64,000 nt of DNA from Pelomonas asaccharophilus_A (GTDB lineage Bacteria; Pseudomonadota; Gammaproteobacteria; Burkholderiales; Burkholderiaceae_C): NCBI RefSeq assembly GCF_031458115.1, contig NZ_JAVDXV010000007.1:310001-374000 (forward strand), in the 5' to 3' direction. A model generated the notes under the pieces. That model searched no databases. It worked only from the letters and a program-made list of their open reading frames with translations, and was not told the DNA's origin. Made by a program: the position numbers and the translations under genes. Numbering within the stretch: the stretch's first letter is position 1; the number at the start of each line of letters is the position of its first letter. Shown here in pieces: positions 51,246 to 60,074 of the stretch.

Positions 51246-53513
51246 TTACGCCTTCACACAGTCGACGTAGTAGCGGCCGCGGCCGGTTTCCTCGTCCACC
51301 TCGTGGACCAGGCCGTGCACGTCGGTGGCAAAGCCCGGGAACTTGGCGTTGAAGCTGCGCGTGAACTTCAGGTAGTCGCAGATCTTCTTGTTGAAGCGCT
51401 CACCCGGGATCAGCAGCGGGATGCCAGGCGGGTAAGGCGTCAGCAGCGAGGTCGTGATGCGGCCCTCCAGTTCATCGATGCCCACGCGCTCGGTCTTGCG
51501 CTGCGCGATGTGCGCGTAGGCATCCGTCGGCGTCATGGCCGGCTGCAGGTTGGACAGGTACATGTCTGTCGTCAGCCGCGCAATGTCGCCCTCGGCATAG
51601 GCTTGGTGGATGGCCTGGCAGAGGTCGCGCAGGCCCATGCGCTCGTACTTCGGGAACTGCGCGCAGAACTCCGGCAGGATGCGCCACAGCGGCGCGTTCT
51701 TATCGTAGTCATCCTTGAACTGCTGCAGCGCGGTCAGCAGCGTGTTCCAACGGCCCTTGGTGATGCCGATGGTGAACATGATGAAGAACGAGTACAGGCC
51801 GGTCTTCTCGACCACCACACCGTGCTCGACGAGGAACTTGGTGACCACGGAGGCCGGAATGCCGGTCGCGGCAAAGCGGCCTTCCATGTCCAGCCCGGGC
51901 GTGATGATGGTGGACTTGATCGGGTCCAGCATGTTGAAGCCTTCGGCCAGACCGCCGAAGCCATGCCAGTCCTCATCGGCATGCAGCATCCAGTCGGCCG
52001 ACACGGGCTCGCTGCCTTCCTCCGCGCGCAGGAAGTCCGGCCCCCAGACCTTGAACCACCAGTCGTCGCCGTAGTCGGCCTCGACCTTGCGCATCGCGCG
52101 ACGGAAATCCAGCGACTCCTTGATGCTCTCTTCCACCAGCGCCGTGCCGCCGGGCGGCTCCATCATGGCGGCGGCGACGTCACAGCTCGCAATGATGGAG
52201 TACTGCGGCGACGTCGAGGTGTGCATCAGGTAGGCCTCGTTGAAGAGGTGCTTGTCCAGCTTCACCGTCTGCGAGTCCTGCACCAGCACCTGCGAGGCCT
52301 GCGAGATGCCGGCCAGCAGCTTGTGCGTGGACTGCGTCGCATAGACCATGGCCTCCTGCGGGCGGACGCGGTTCTTGCCCATCGCATGGAACTGGCCGTA
52401 GAAGTCATGGAAGGCCGCGTGCGGCAGCCAGGCCTCGTCGAAATGCAGCGTCGGGATGTAGCCGTCGAGGTTCTTCTTGATGGTCTCGGTGTTGTAGAGC
52501 ACGCCGTCATAGGTGCTCTGCGTCAGCGTCAGGATGGCAGGCTTGACCTTGTCCGGATCAACGCCGGCCAGCAGCGGATTGGCCGCGATCTTGGCGCGGA
52601 TGGCCTCGGGGCTGAACTCGCTCTCGGGGATGGGGCCGATGATGCCGTAGTGGTTGCGCGTGGGCGGCAGGAACACCGGGATCGCACCGCACATGATGAT
52701 GGCGTGCAGGTTGCTCTTGTGGCAGTTGCGGTCGATGACGACCACATCGCCCGGTGCCACGGTGTGGTGCCACACCATCTTGTTGGACGTGGACGTGCCG
52801 TTGGTGACGAAGAAGCAATGGTCCGCGTTGAAGATGCGCGCGGCGTTTTTTTCCGAGGCAGCCACCGGGCCGGTGTGGTCCAGCAGTTGGCCCAGTTCTT
52901 CCACCGCGTTGCAGACGTCGGCGCGCAGCATGTTCTCGCCGAAGAACTGGTGGAACATCTGGCCGACCGGGCTCTTCAGGAAGGCCACGCCGCCGGAGTG
53001 CCCCGGGCAGTGCCACGAGTAGGAGCCGTCGGCCGCGTAGTCCATCAGCGCCTTGAAGAACGGCGGCGCCAGGCCGTCGAGGTAGCTCTTGGCCTCGCGG
53101 ATGATGTGGCGGGCCACGAACTCCGGCGTGTCCTCGAACATGTGGATGAAGCCGTGCAGTTCGCGCAGCACATCGTTGGGCAAGTGCTGGCTGGTGCGCG
53201 TCTCGCCATAGACGTAGATCGGGATGTCCGGGTTGCGGAAGCGGATCTCGCCGATGAACTTGCGCAGGTTCAGCACGGCCGGGTCCAGATCGGGTCCCGT
53301 GCTGAACTCCTCGTCGTCGATGGACAAGATGAAGGCCGAAGCCCGGCTCTGCTGCTGGGCGAACTGCGACAGGTCGCCGTAGCTCGTCACGCCCAGCACT
53401 TCCATGCCCTCCTTCTGGATGGCTTCGGCCAGCGCGCGGATGCCCAGGCCCGAGGTGTTCTCGGAACGGTAGTCCTCGTCAATGATGACGATGGGGAAGT
53501 GAAAACGGATCAT
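51246..53513 (-). CDS. Orn/Lys/Arg decarboxylase (biodegradative type)
   Basis: A 755-residue PLP enzyme. The N-terminal wing domain (FHFPIVIIDEDYRSENTSGL) resembles a receiver fold, as in inducible amino acid decarboxylases. The PLP-binding Lys lies in ATQSTHKLLAGISQASQV, with substrate and cofactor motifs NKMVWHHTVAPGDVVVIDRN and TLHFDEAWLPHAAF. It converts a basic amino acid to a polyamine with proton use (acid stress). Whether it prefers lysine, arginine or ornithine cannot be decided here. I chose the ATG at 53513; the 30 upstream residues in frame look spurious. Confidence 0.93.
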   Translation of the reverse strand: MIRFHFPIVIIDEDYRSENTSGLGIRALAEAIQKEGMEVLGVTSYGDLSQFAQQQSRASAFILSIDDEEFSTGPDLDPAVLNLRKFIGEIRFRNPDIPIYVYGETRTSQHLPNDVLRELHGFIHMFEDTPEFVARHIIREAKSYLDGLAPPFFKALMDYAADGSYSWHCPGHSGGVAFLKSPVGQMFHQFFGENMLRADVCNAVEELGQLLDHTGPVAASEKNAARIFNADHCFFVTNGTSTSNKMVWHHTVAPGDVVVIDRNCHKSNLHAIIMCGAIPVFLPPTRNHYGIIGPIPESEFSPEAIRAKIAANPLLAGVDPDKVKPAILTLTQSTYDGVLYNTETIKKNLDGYIPTLHFDEAWLPHAAFHDFYGQFHAMGKNRVRPQEAMVYATQSTHKLLAGISQASQVLVQDSQTVKLDKHLFNEAYLMHTSTSPQYSIIASCDVAAAMMEPPGGTALVEESIKESLDFRRAMRKVEADYGDDWWFKVWGPDFLRAEEGSEPVSADWMLHADEDWHGFGGLAEGFNMLDPIKSTIITPGLDMEGRFAATGIPASVVTKFLVEHGVVVEKTGLYSFFIMFTIGITKGRWNTLLTALQQFKDDYDKNAPLWRILPEFCAQFPKYERMGLRDLCQAIHQAYAEGDIARLTTDMYLSNLQPAMTPTDAYAHIAQRKTERVGIDELEGRITTSLLTPYPPGIPLLIPGERFNKKICDYLKFTRSFNAKFPGFATDVHGLVHEVDEETGRGRYYVDCVKA

Positions 53514-53637
53514 CGCGGCCTCCAGCGGGCGGGCTTCAAAAAACGAAGCGGCGAAGTGTAGGGCCGAGAGGTGTTCCCACCGTGTCATTCCTACGGCACG
53601 CACGGTCTAAACTGGATCGACAACCGTGGGAGGCAAG

Positions 53638-54066
53638 ATGGACTGGAATTGGGCCACCGCCTGGTGGATCGTCGCAGGCGTTCTGGTCGCCGCAGAACTG
53701 ACCACTGGCACCTTCTACTTGCTGATGCTCGCCGGCGGAGCGGCTGCAGGCGCCGTCGCGGCTCATTTCGGCCTTGCCCCAACGACCCAAGTGCTCTCAG
53801 CGGCCATCGTGGGCGGCGCCGCCGTCATCATCTGGCATCGCCATCGCGCGAAGGCGCCAAAGGCGGCGCCAGCCACCAGCAACCCGGACGTCAATCTGGA
53901 CATCGGCCAGAGCGTGCAAGTCGACACCTGGTCGCCTGACGGCCTGGCCCAGGTCCACTACCGCGGCGCGGCCTGGCAGGCCCGCTTCATCGGCAGCAGC
54001 ACGGCCCAGAGCGGCCGCCATGTGATCCGCGCCGTCGAAGGCAACTGCCTGCTGCTGGATCGCTGA
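53638..54066 (+). CDS. NfeD-family membrane protein
   Basis: A 142-residue NfeD-type protein with two to three N-terminal helices (WIVAGVLVAAELTTGTFYLL, LSAAIVGGAAVIIWHR) and a C-terminal OB-like domain (QSVQVDTWSPDGLAQVHYRG, ending VEGNCLLLDR). Small NfeD proteins pair with SPFH proteins, and the SPFH gene follows 33 bases later. A strong ribosome binding site GGGAGG precedes the ATG. Confidence 0.9.
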   Translation: MDWNWATAWWIVAGVLVAAELTTGTFYLLMLAGGAAAGAVAAHFGLAPTTQVLSAAIVGGAAVIIWHRHRAKAPKAAPATSNPDVNLDIGQSVQVDTWSPDGLAQVHYRGAAWQARFIGSSTAQSGRHVIRAVEGNCLLLDR

Positions 54067-54099
54067 ATCCCACCTCATCTCGGAAAGTCAGGAAGGCTC

Positions 54100-55008
54100 A
54101 TGGAAATCGCGCTCGTCATTCTGGTCATCGCGGCCATCTTCGTCATCCGCGCCGTCAAGGTGGTGCCGCAGCAGAACGCCTGGATCGTCGAGCGCCTGGG
54201 CAAGTACCACGCGACCTTGACGCCCGGCCTGAATTTCCTCGTGCCCTTCGTCGATCGCCTGGCCTACAAGCATTCGCTGAAGGAGATCCCGCTCGACGTG
54301 CCCAGCCAAGTCTGCATCACCAAGGACAACACGCAGCTCACCGTCGACGGCATTCTGTACTTCCAGGTCACTGACGCCATGCGGGCCAGCTATGGCGCCA
54401 GCAACTACGTCGTCGCGATCACCCAGCTCGCCCAGACCACGCTGCGCTCGGTCATCGGCCGCATGGAACTGGACCGCACCTTCGAGGAGCGCGACGTCAT
54501 CAACAGTTCCGTCGTGCAGGCGCTGGACGAGGCCGCGCTGAACTGGGGCGTCAAGGTACTGCGCTATGAGATCAAGGACCTGACGCCACCGCCCGCCATC
54601 CTGCACTCCATGCAGGCGCAGATCACGGCCGAACGAGAGAAGCGCGCGTTGATTGCCGCGTCGGAAGGTCGTCGCCAAGAACAGATCAACATCGCCACCG
54701 GCGAGCGCGAAGCCGCGATTGCACGCTCCGAAGGCGAGAAACAGGCCGAGATCAACAAGGCCCAGGGCGAGGCGGCGGCCATCAGCGCCGTGGCAGTGGC
54801 CACGGCCGATGCCATCGGACGCATTGCACACGCCATCCAACAACCGGGCGGTGAGCAGGCCGTTCAGCTCAAGGTGGCTGAAAAGGCTGTGGACGCCTAC
54901 GCGCAGTTGGCACAGAAGAACAACACGATGATCGTGCCCGGCAACATGACCGAGGTTGCAGGTCTGATCGGCACGGCGATGGCCCTGCTCAAGAGCGGCA
55001 AGGCATAG
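54100..55008 (+). CDS. SPFH/band-7 (stomatin/QmcA-like) membrane protein
   Basis: A 302-residue protein with one N-terminal transmembrane helix (IALVILVIAAIFVIRAVKVV), a band-7 domain (QNAWIVERLGKYHATLTPGL to LDRTFEERDVINSSVVQALD), and a helical coiled coil rich in Ala/Glu (EREKRALIAASEGRRQEQIN). It oligomerises into membrane scaffolds that organise quality control with its NfeD partner. Confidence 0.93.
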   Translation: MEIALVILVIAAIFVIRAVKVVPQQNAWIVERLGKYHATLTPGLNFLVPFVDRLAYKHSLKEIPLDVPSQVCITKDNTQLTVDGILYFQVTDAMRASYGASNYVVAITQLAQTTLRSVIGRMELDRTFEERDVINSSVVQALDEAALNWGVKVLRYEIKDLTPPPAILHSMQAQITAEREKRALIAASEGRRQEQINIATGEREAAIARSEGEKQAEINKAQGEAAAISAVAVATADAIGRIAHAIQQPGGEQAVQLKVAEKAVDAYAQLAQKNNTMIVPGNMTEVAGLIGTAMALLKSGKA

Positions 55009-55042
55009 ATCGCCGGCAGCCGCTCAGTCGGCCACTCAAAAG

Positions 55043-55082
55043 CAAAAAAGCCCGCGAGGGCCCTTTTGGGGCAATCGCGGGC
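55043..55082 (-). terminator. intrinsic terminator on the minus strand
   Basis: GCCCGCGA (55050-55057) pairs with TCGCGGGC (55075-55082). On the minus strand the stem is followed by TTTTTTGCTTTT, so it ends a transcript coming from the LuxR side. It could also slow transcription of the SPFH gene from the other side. Confidence 0.7.
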
Positions 55083-55155
55083 ACAAGACGTTCGGGGGGC
55101 GCCGAACGAAAGCGATGGAGGAGTCGCTTTTCCTGGACCTCCTCGGAGGATGGGA

Positions 55156-55230
55156 CTAACCGCCCGTGAAGGGAAAGCCGAACAACTCCGCAAGAACTTC
55201 CCAGAACGAAACGTTGTCCATGTGTGCCAT
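55156..55230 (-). CDS. possible 24-residue small protein downstream of the LuxR gene
   Basis: The frame reads MAHMDNVSFWEVLAELFGFP FTGG: a short amphipathic helix followed by a Phe/Gly-rich tail. It lies between the LuxR-type gene and its terminator on the same strand. No strong ribosome binding site is visible, and no family is recognised. Such short frames often arise by chance. The otherwise empty 230-base 3' region with its own terminator is what makes it worth listing. Confidence 0.25.
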   Translation of the reverse strand: MAHMDNVSFWEVLAELFGFPFTGG

Positions 55231-55315
55231 CCATCTAGCGGTGTTGAGATGGAAGTCAGTGTGTCGGACGGGGATGAAACGGAGAACTACAAACCCTTGT
55301 AGGGGCGAGAAGCCA

Positions 55316-56032
55316 TCAGAGCAGGCCGAGCTCCATGGCCTTCAACACAGCCTGCTGCTTGGTTGAAACATCCAGCAGCTTGAACAACTGCTTCATGTGG
55401 TAGTTCACCGTGTTTTCGCTGATGCCCAGCAAGCTGCCCACGACCCAGGCACTCTTGCCCTCCATCGTCAACTTGAGAATCTCGAGCTGGCGAGGAGGCA
55501 GCTTGACCTCGACCGATGCAGCACCGCGGGAGACAAGCAGACGACCCGCGGCGTCTTGCGCATGCACCGCGAGCAATTGCAGGTCTGCAATCAAGCGATT
55601 CAACTCGACTGGATTTTTAGGCAGGGGCGTATCGCGATCCATGCCCAGCAACAAGCGGCGGTAACCGGGCATGTGCACCCCCACCGCAACACCCGTGCGA
55701 TAGCCAAAAGGCGCAACCATTTCCCAAAGCTCCCCCGCACCGGCCGTGACATAGAAGTCCTGGTCGTAGATCAGCGGTATCGACTGACGCATCAACCGTT
55801 GATGCACGGGATCACGCTGCGCGTAGCTTGGATCGCGGGATGCCTCAAGAAAGGCCTGAGGCGTATTGCCGACTGACACGTACTCAGTCTTGCCTCCCGC
55901 CCCGCGACGCTCGATCGCCAGCACCCCAACGACCAGACCGAAGTCCAAATCACTCGCGAAGTCGATCAACCCTTGGCGAAACGACGTGAGGTCCTCCGCT
56001 TGACTGACTTGTTCGTACCGCTGGAGGTTCAT
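55316..56032 (-). CDS. LuxR-type regulator with autoinducer-binding domain (no luxI nearby)
   Basis: A 238-residue regulator. The N-terminal autoinducer-binding domain (~20-165) keeps the conserved Asp-Pro (RDPVHQRLMRQSIPLIYD) and a Gly after an aromatic (ELWEMVAPFGYRTGVAVGVH). The C-terminal LuxR helix-turn-helix (~172-235) reads LPPRQLEILKLTMEGKSAWV, then ISENTVNYHMKQLFKLLDVS. No synthase gene lies in this window, so it may be a LuxR solo sensing signals made elsewhere. It is divergent from the unknown gene at 56110. Confidence 0.88.
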   Translation of the reverse strand: MNLQRYEQVSQAEDLTSFRQGLIDFASDLDFGLVVGVLAIERRGAGGKTEYVSVGNTPQAFLEASRDPSYAQRDPVHQRLMRQSIPLIYDQDFYVTAGAGELWEMVAPFGYRTGVAVGVHMPGYRRLLLGMDRDTPLPKNPVELNRLIADLQLLAVHAQDAAGRLLVSRGAASVEVKLPPRQLEILKLTMEGKSAWVVGSLLGISENTVNYHMKQLFKLLDVSTKQQAVLKAMELGLL

Positions 56033-56109
56033 GCGCTACTAGGGTTGGTAGGCGCAGCGCGCCCATGCCGAACGCACACTGCAAACTGTCCAATTGACTG
56101 GAGACACGA

Positions 56110-56484
56110 ATGCAGATGGCAGCTTGGCAACTGGTGGCCTGCGAAACGGTCGTCAGGACTGTAAATGAGTTTGAAAAGATGACCCCCGATCTGCGCCAGG
56201 TCGGCAGCAGCGTTCTGGTGCACGATGCACGCTCTGGCCTGCGATCCGGCCAGGAAGTCTGGGCCGTCCTCACCGAGGGGGAAGCCATCCAGATCGCCTG
56301 GGAATGGACCGAAATCCAGCCCGACGTGGTGGCATTGTTCGACCCCATGAACATCCTGTGCAACGTGGCGCTCATCGACGGCCACGGGCATCAACTGGCG
56401 CGCTCGCGACGCATGCTGCACTTGAACAATGTTGTGCATCGACTGGACTGGCGAGGTGCACTGGACTGGCGCAGCAGCAATTGA
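56110..56484 (+). CDS. uncharacterised protein (124 aa)
   Basis: A soluble protein starting MQMAAWQLVACETVVRTVNE after GGAGACACGA, an acceptable ribosome binding site. It has no membrane segment. The sequence (VWAVLTEGEAIQIAWEWTEI) is well formed with core-like codon usage. The family is not recognised. It is divergent from the LuxR-type gene, sharing a 77-base control region, so the regulator may act on it. Confidence 0.65.
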   Translation: MQMAAWQLVACETVVRTVNEFEKMTPDLRQVGSSVLVHDARSGLRSGQEVWAVLTEGEAIQIAWEWTEIQPDVVALFDPMNILCNVALIDGHGHQLARSRRMLHLNNVVHRLDWRGALDWRSSN

Positions 56485-56494
56485 CCAACGTCTC

Positions 56495-56524
56495 TCGAAC
56501 GGGACTCACAATGTGCGCTATGAT
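56495..56524 (+). promoter_or_regulatory. likely promoter of tRNA-Ser
   Basis: TATGAT at 56519-56524 is a near-consensus -10 element 14 bases before the tRNA. TCGAAC at 56495-56500 is a weak -35 with an 18-base spacer. Confidence 0.45.
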
Positions 56525-56537
56525 GGCGGGCTTGCAG

Positions 56538-56627
<90 letters not shown>

Positions 56628-56736
56628 GGTTGCGTCGCAACCAACCACAAGTAGCAGCACAGTTGCTCAACGTTGCTTGCAAAGTCGCCTCGCGGCTCGC
56701 AACCCGAAGCAACTTCAAGCAAGCTCCACGTCAAAA

Positions 56737-56757
56737 ATGTGGGCTGAAGTGTGGGCT
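56737..56757 (+). repeat. paired arm-like repeats, left end of the element
   Basis: ATGTGGGCT and GTGTGGGCT, three bases apart, recur in swapped order at 58598-58618 near the right end. Their symmetry about the element suggests binding sites for a tyrosine recombinase. Confidence 0.6.
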
Positions 56758-56955
56758 AGAAAGTTGCGTCGCAAGGTTGCGTCCCGAGCAAGAGCGAGCA
56801 CTTCGCCCCTTCTCAGGTGACAAAGATATAAGCCCCCTTCGAAGGGCTTTTTTGTTGCCTATGTGTGCCCTCTATCCAGCCCGGCAGCTTTCGTCAACGA
56901 CGCTAGGCGGCTGGGGCCAGCGGACGCCCGCCCCACGCTCGTCGCCGACAAGCTG

Positions 56956-58477
56956 CTATTCGGGTAGCGGGACGACCCATCGCGCCTCGTCGCGCCCTCC
57001 GGATCGTCGCTGAGCACACTTTTCAAGAAGAACACCGACCACTGCGTCAAGTTGGTCCTTCTGGTCCGCACCCCGATCCCAGCGCAAGTGCCCTACCCGG
57101 CCCACCTCGTCAAATGCGCCCACTTGAACGGTGCTGAGCAGGATGGGAATAACTTCTCCACTCCGGAATCGCTCTTTGAACTGAACCGATTCGAACTTCG
57201 TCCATACCTTACGCGGATAGGCGGGGCCGAGGACGCAAATGACCATCTGCGCCTCGGACTGGTAGATGGGGGCCAGGTACTCCTCAACGTCAGCCGCCAG
57301 TATTCGATGCTGTTCGTTGATGTCGTAGAACACTTCCAGCTCGTGCTCGCTAAGAGCCGCAAACAACGCCTCCGCCACATCGCGGTCCTCACCGGCGAAG
57401 GACAGCGCGAAGTCATAGCGCGATGGGAATTCGATCGAAATGAAGCCAACCTCTTCGGCGAACTGATGCCAAGAGAGATTCCGGATATAAAAAATGAACT
57501 GCGGATCCTGAACTACCAATAAATGACTGGCGGGGTCGAAGTGGAGCACTTGCTGAATTTCGTCCGATGAATCGATCAAATCAGCCAGAAATCCCTTCGT
57601 CACGACCTGATGGACACTGCCGCGCTGGGCAGGATGCCGATCTGTTTCCCGCAGCGTGTTGATCGACCACGACTTACTCTGGCTCAACCAGTGAAGGAGG
57701 TGCAGGTAAGGGGCTCGCCCCTCTCGCCGCAGCTTGGTGCCTCTGGCAAACGCGACGGCACGATCATGAAACGATCTCGCGAGTTGCTCCATCACCTGAG
57801 CCTTCACCGCGTGATAGCTTTCTTCAGTCAGCCGCCGCATTTCGTCAGCCTCGTATATCTCCGCACGAAGACATGTGTTGTAGGCCAACATCTGGGCGAT
57901 GTAAAAGCTTCCCTGCGAGTCCGAGATGATGTCGTTTCGGACGTTTAGCTCGATGTTCAGCGCCGCCTCACCCTTGTCAATCAACTCCTCCACCTTGTGC
58001 TCAGGGTTGGTCTCGAAGGGGATGACTTCGATGCGGTTCGCTAGGTCCCGACCAAACGAGATCAGCGACTGACCGGCGTTCGTGATTCCCAGAACCACAA
58101 GCTTGCTGTGATCAGCAGCCTCGTCGGCCAGCGTCTTCATCAGGTCTGCAATGTCGCGCTTGGTCTTTTCCGACAGCCGATGGAAGTCGTCGATAACAAC
58201 AGTTCCGAGGTCCACAGGGTTGGCCAGCATGGCCTGTATCTCGGCAACGTCTGCCTTCTTTCGGGCGGAGAGCTGTTTCACTTGATCCAGCCCCGCAGCG
58301 GCGACAGCGTTGCTAACTGCGGTCGTCTTGCCGATCCCTGACGGCCCTTCCACAACGATGCTGCGCCCCCTTGGTTCTCAGCGCAACGAGCAACCGTGGG
58401 TACTCAATAGGCTGAACGAAGGTGTACGTTGGCGGGCCGGAGCGGACGAAGACTTCTTGAAGCTGTGGCTTTTGCAT
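56956..58477 (-). pseudogene. frameshifted P-loop ATPase with C-terminal TIR domain
   Basis: The main open part (stop at 56956) encodes EGPSGIGKTT (Walker A), GTVVIDDFHRLSEKTKRDI (Walker B) and a C-terminal TIR domain from about RYDFALSFAGEDRDVAEALF to VCVLGPAYPRKVWTKFE-like residues. The likely true start is the ATG at 58477 (MQKPQLQEVFVRSGPPTYTF, ending LVALRTKG). The two halves join only if one C of the C5 run at 58366-58370 is removed; otherwise the frame meets a stop. The restored product would have about 506 residues. STAND/TIR ATPases are typical antiphage defence proteins that deplete NAD; this is inference. The lesion may be a true mutation, a phase-variable switch or a base-call error. 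Confidence 0.75.
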
Positions 58478-58597
58478 GGCGTGGCTCTATTGCATTGGCG
58501 ATGGTAATGCCTCGACCAGCCTGCGAGTCGTCGCCGCTAAGGCACGCTTGGCGAGAGGCGCGCAGAGAGCCGGGAACGGCTTTAGGACAAGGCAAAA

Positions 58598-58618
58598 GTG
58601 TGGGCTGGAATGTGGGCT
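58598..58618 (+). repeat. paired arm-like repeats, right end of the element
   Basis: GTGTGGGCT and ATGTGGGCT, about 40 bases inside the right attachment repeat. They mirror the pair at 56737-56757. Confidence 0.6.
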
Positions 58619-58658
58619 GGCAGAATCTAAGTTGTTGATTGCCCTACAGTCTGGAAAG

Positions 58659-58673
58659 CCGCCCTCTCCGCCA
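58659..58673 (+). repeat. attachment repeat, right copy
   Basis: Exact copy of the last 15 bases of tRNA-Ser. Just before it, CTGGAAAGC matches the anticodon-loop sequence, but the rest of the tRNA is absent, so there is no second tRNA. Confidence 0.85.
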
Positions 58674-58681
58674 AGCATAAT

Positions 58682-58703
58682 CGGGCCCGCCAGGGCCCGT
58701 TTT
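58682..58703 (+). terminator. displaced terminator of tRNA-Ser
   Basis: CGGGCCC/GGGCCCG around a GCCA loop, followed by TTTTGCTTT. It lies nine bases after the right attachment repeat, where the tRNA terminator would sit before insertion of the element. Confidence 0.8.
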
Positions 58704-58844
58704 GCTTTCTGCACCCTTCAAAGACCATCGCGCAACCGCAATTCACCCCCCAAAAGGTGCAGTTCGTCGCGCAGCGCTGGATTAACGGGGCCGCGTGCTG
58801 AAAACTGCTTCCATATCTGGTCGTCAGAGTGGCTGGGGTTGAAG

Positions 58845-59096
58845 ATGAAAAAGCTGTTCAAGGGATGGGTTTGTCTTGGCCTGACGTTGGGCCTGCTTGC
58901 GGGCGGCCTGCCTGTGCAGGCCAGCGAGGTGGTCAAGTTGGCACGACTGGTCGTCAGCGGCAAGCGCAGCCCGAGCGAGACACCGCGCACCGCACCAACC
59001 GAAACGCGCTCGGGGGGGAGCAGCCAAACACAAGGCGCAGGCGGCGGCAGCGATGATGCCGGCACAGCACCAACACCCCAACGTGGTGTCTCTTAA
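58845..59096 (+). CDS. small exported protein of unknown function (83 aa)
   Basis: It starts MKKLFKGWVCLGLTLGLLAG, a clear signal peptide with likely cleavage after VQA. The mature part is short, basic then Ser/Gly/Thr-rich and probably disordered. No family is recognised. GAAG just before the ATG and GGGG further up give a weak ribosome binding site. Longer in-frame readings upstream run into the element and are rejected. Confidence 0.6.
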   Translation: MKKLFKGWVCLGLTLGLLAGGLPVQASEVVKLARLVVSGKRSPSETPRTAPTETRSGGSSQTQGAGGGSDDAGTAPTPQRGVS

Positions 59097-59137
59097 CCAA
59101 ACACCACAGGCCTGAGCGAAAGCCGCAGGCCCAATGA

Positions 59138-59174
59138 AAAATGCGCTGCAATCCAATGGATTGCAGCGCATTTT
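59138..59174. terminator. large bidirectional hairpin
   Basis: A perfect 17-bp stem (AAAATGCGCTGCAATCC and complement) with an AAT loop. A/T runs at both bases let it serve the small exported gene on the plus strand and the tRNA triplet on the minus strand. Confidence 0.8.
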
Positions 59175-59180
59175 GTATTG

Positions 59181-59257
59181 TGGCGGAGTGGACGGGGCTC
59201 GAACCCGCGACCCCCGGCGTGACAGGCCGGTATTCTAACCAACTGAACTACCACTCC
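59181..59257 (-). tRNA. tRNA-Asp(GTC), copy 1
   Basis: A 77-base tRNA. Acceptor GGAGTGG/CCACTCC, anticodon loop CTGTCAC (GTC), T-loop GGTTCGAGCC, encoded CCA. Last gene of the downstream Ala-Glu-Asp triplet. Confidence 0.96.
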
Positions 59258-59337
59258 GCGTGGGATGAATTCGATACCGTCTTTCGACCATATCCAAGCT
59301 CATCAAACTCGCCCGTCTTGCAACGGGATTACCAACC

Positions 59338-59413
59338 TGGCATCCCCTAGGGGATTCGAACCCCTGTAGCCACCGTGAAAGGGTGGTGTCCTAGGCCTCT
59401 AGACGAAGGGGAC
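59338..59413 (-). tRNA. tRNA-Glu(TTC), copy 1
   Basis: A 76-base tRNA with anticodon loop CTTTCAC (TTC) and encoded CCA. The 3' acceptor reads AGGGGAT, giving a G1-U72 wobble where copy 2 has G1-C72. The anticodon stem is fully paired. Confidence 0.95.
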
Positions 59414-59462
59414 ATAACCTTTCGATTTCAAATCACGCTGCCCAACAAACCGTAGTTTGTTT

Positions 59463-59538
<76 letters not shown>

Positions 59539-59571
59539 ATGGAGCGTGATTCAAAACAATCTTCAAAAACA

Positions 59572-59593
59572 AACGGCCAATAAATTGGCCGTT
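59572..59593 (-). terminator. terminator between the two tRNA triplets
   Basis: AACGGCCAAT/ATTGGCCGTT with a two-base loop, followed on the minus strand by TGTTTTTG. It ends the transcript of the upstream triplet (59624-59998). Confidence 0.7.
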
Positions 59594-59623
59594 CATTTTA
59601 TCGGGCAAACCCGACGGAATCCT

Positions 59624-59700
59624 TGGCGGAGTGGACGGGGCTCGAACCCGCGACCCCCGGCGTGACAGGCCGGTATTCTAACCAACTGAACTACCACTCC
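59624..59700 (-). tRNA. tRNA-Asp(GTC), copy 2
   Basis: Identical to copy 1 in sequence as far as I can compare by eye. Anticodon GTC and encoded CCA. Confidence 0.96.
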
Positions 59701-59799
59701 GCGTGGGATGAATTCGATACCGTCTCTCAACAATATCCAAGCTCATCAAACTCGCCCGTCTTGCGACGGGATTGTCAAATTCTGTCTTTCGACAGTATT

Positions 59800-59875
59800 T
59801 GGCGTCCCCTAGGGGATTCGAACCCCTGTAATCACCGTGAAAGGGTGGTGTCCTAGGCCTCTAGACGAAGGGGAC
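59800..59875 (-). tRNA. tRNA-Glu(TTC), copy 2
   Basis: A 76-base tRNA with anticodon TTC and encoded CCA. The acceptor pair G1-C72 is normal, but the 3' side of the anticodon stem reads GGTGA instead of GGTGG, so the pair 27-43 is C-A mismatched. Confidence 0.94.
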
Positions 59876-59922
59876 TAATCCTTCACACTTGAACTGCGCC
59901 ACTTGAATCTCTTGCGAGATTT

Positions 59923-59998
<76 letters not shown>

Positions 59999-60074
59999 TG
60001 CGTTGCCGATTTCGTTGTTACCAACTCTTCGTTAACGGCGCTGTTCAAGCGAGACCAAGAGTATATGACGAATT

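Larger units (their letters stand above)
56628..58673. mobile_element. small integrated element at tRNA-Ser, no integrase
   Basis: The segment lies between exact 15-bp copies of the tRNA-Ser 3' end. Just inside each end are paired nonamers of the form (A/G)TGTGGGCT (56737-56745, 56749-56757; 58598-58606, 58610-58618), in the same orientation, resembling integrase arm-type sites. The only substantial gene is a frameshifted TIR-domain ATPase. No integrase, excisionase or transfer gene is present, so the element is either decayed or depends on an enzyme in trans. The tRNA's own terminator appears displaced to 58682. Confidence 0.75.

Noticed and set aside
51210..53561. 783-residue open frame on the plus strand
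   Set aside because: Antisense shadow of the Orn/Lys/Arg decarboxylase, whose PLP motif and full length are clear.
58651..58673. second tRNA-Ser gene
   Set aside because: Only an anticodon-loop-like CTGGAAAGC and the 15-base 3' end are present; stems and D arm are absent. It is an attachment repeat.
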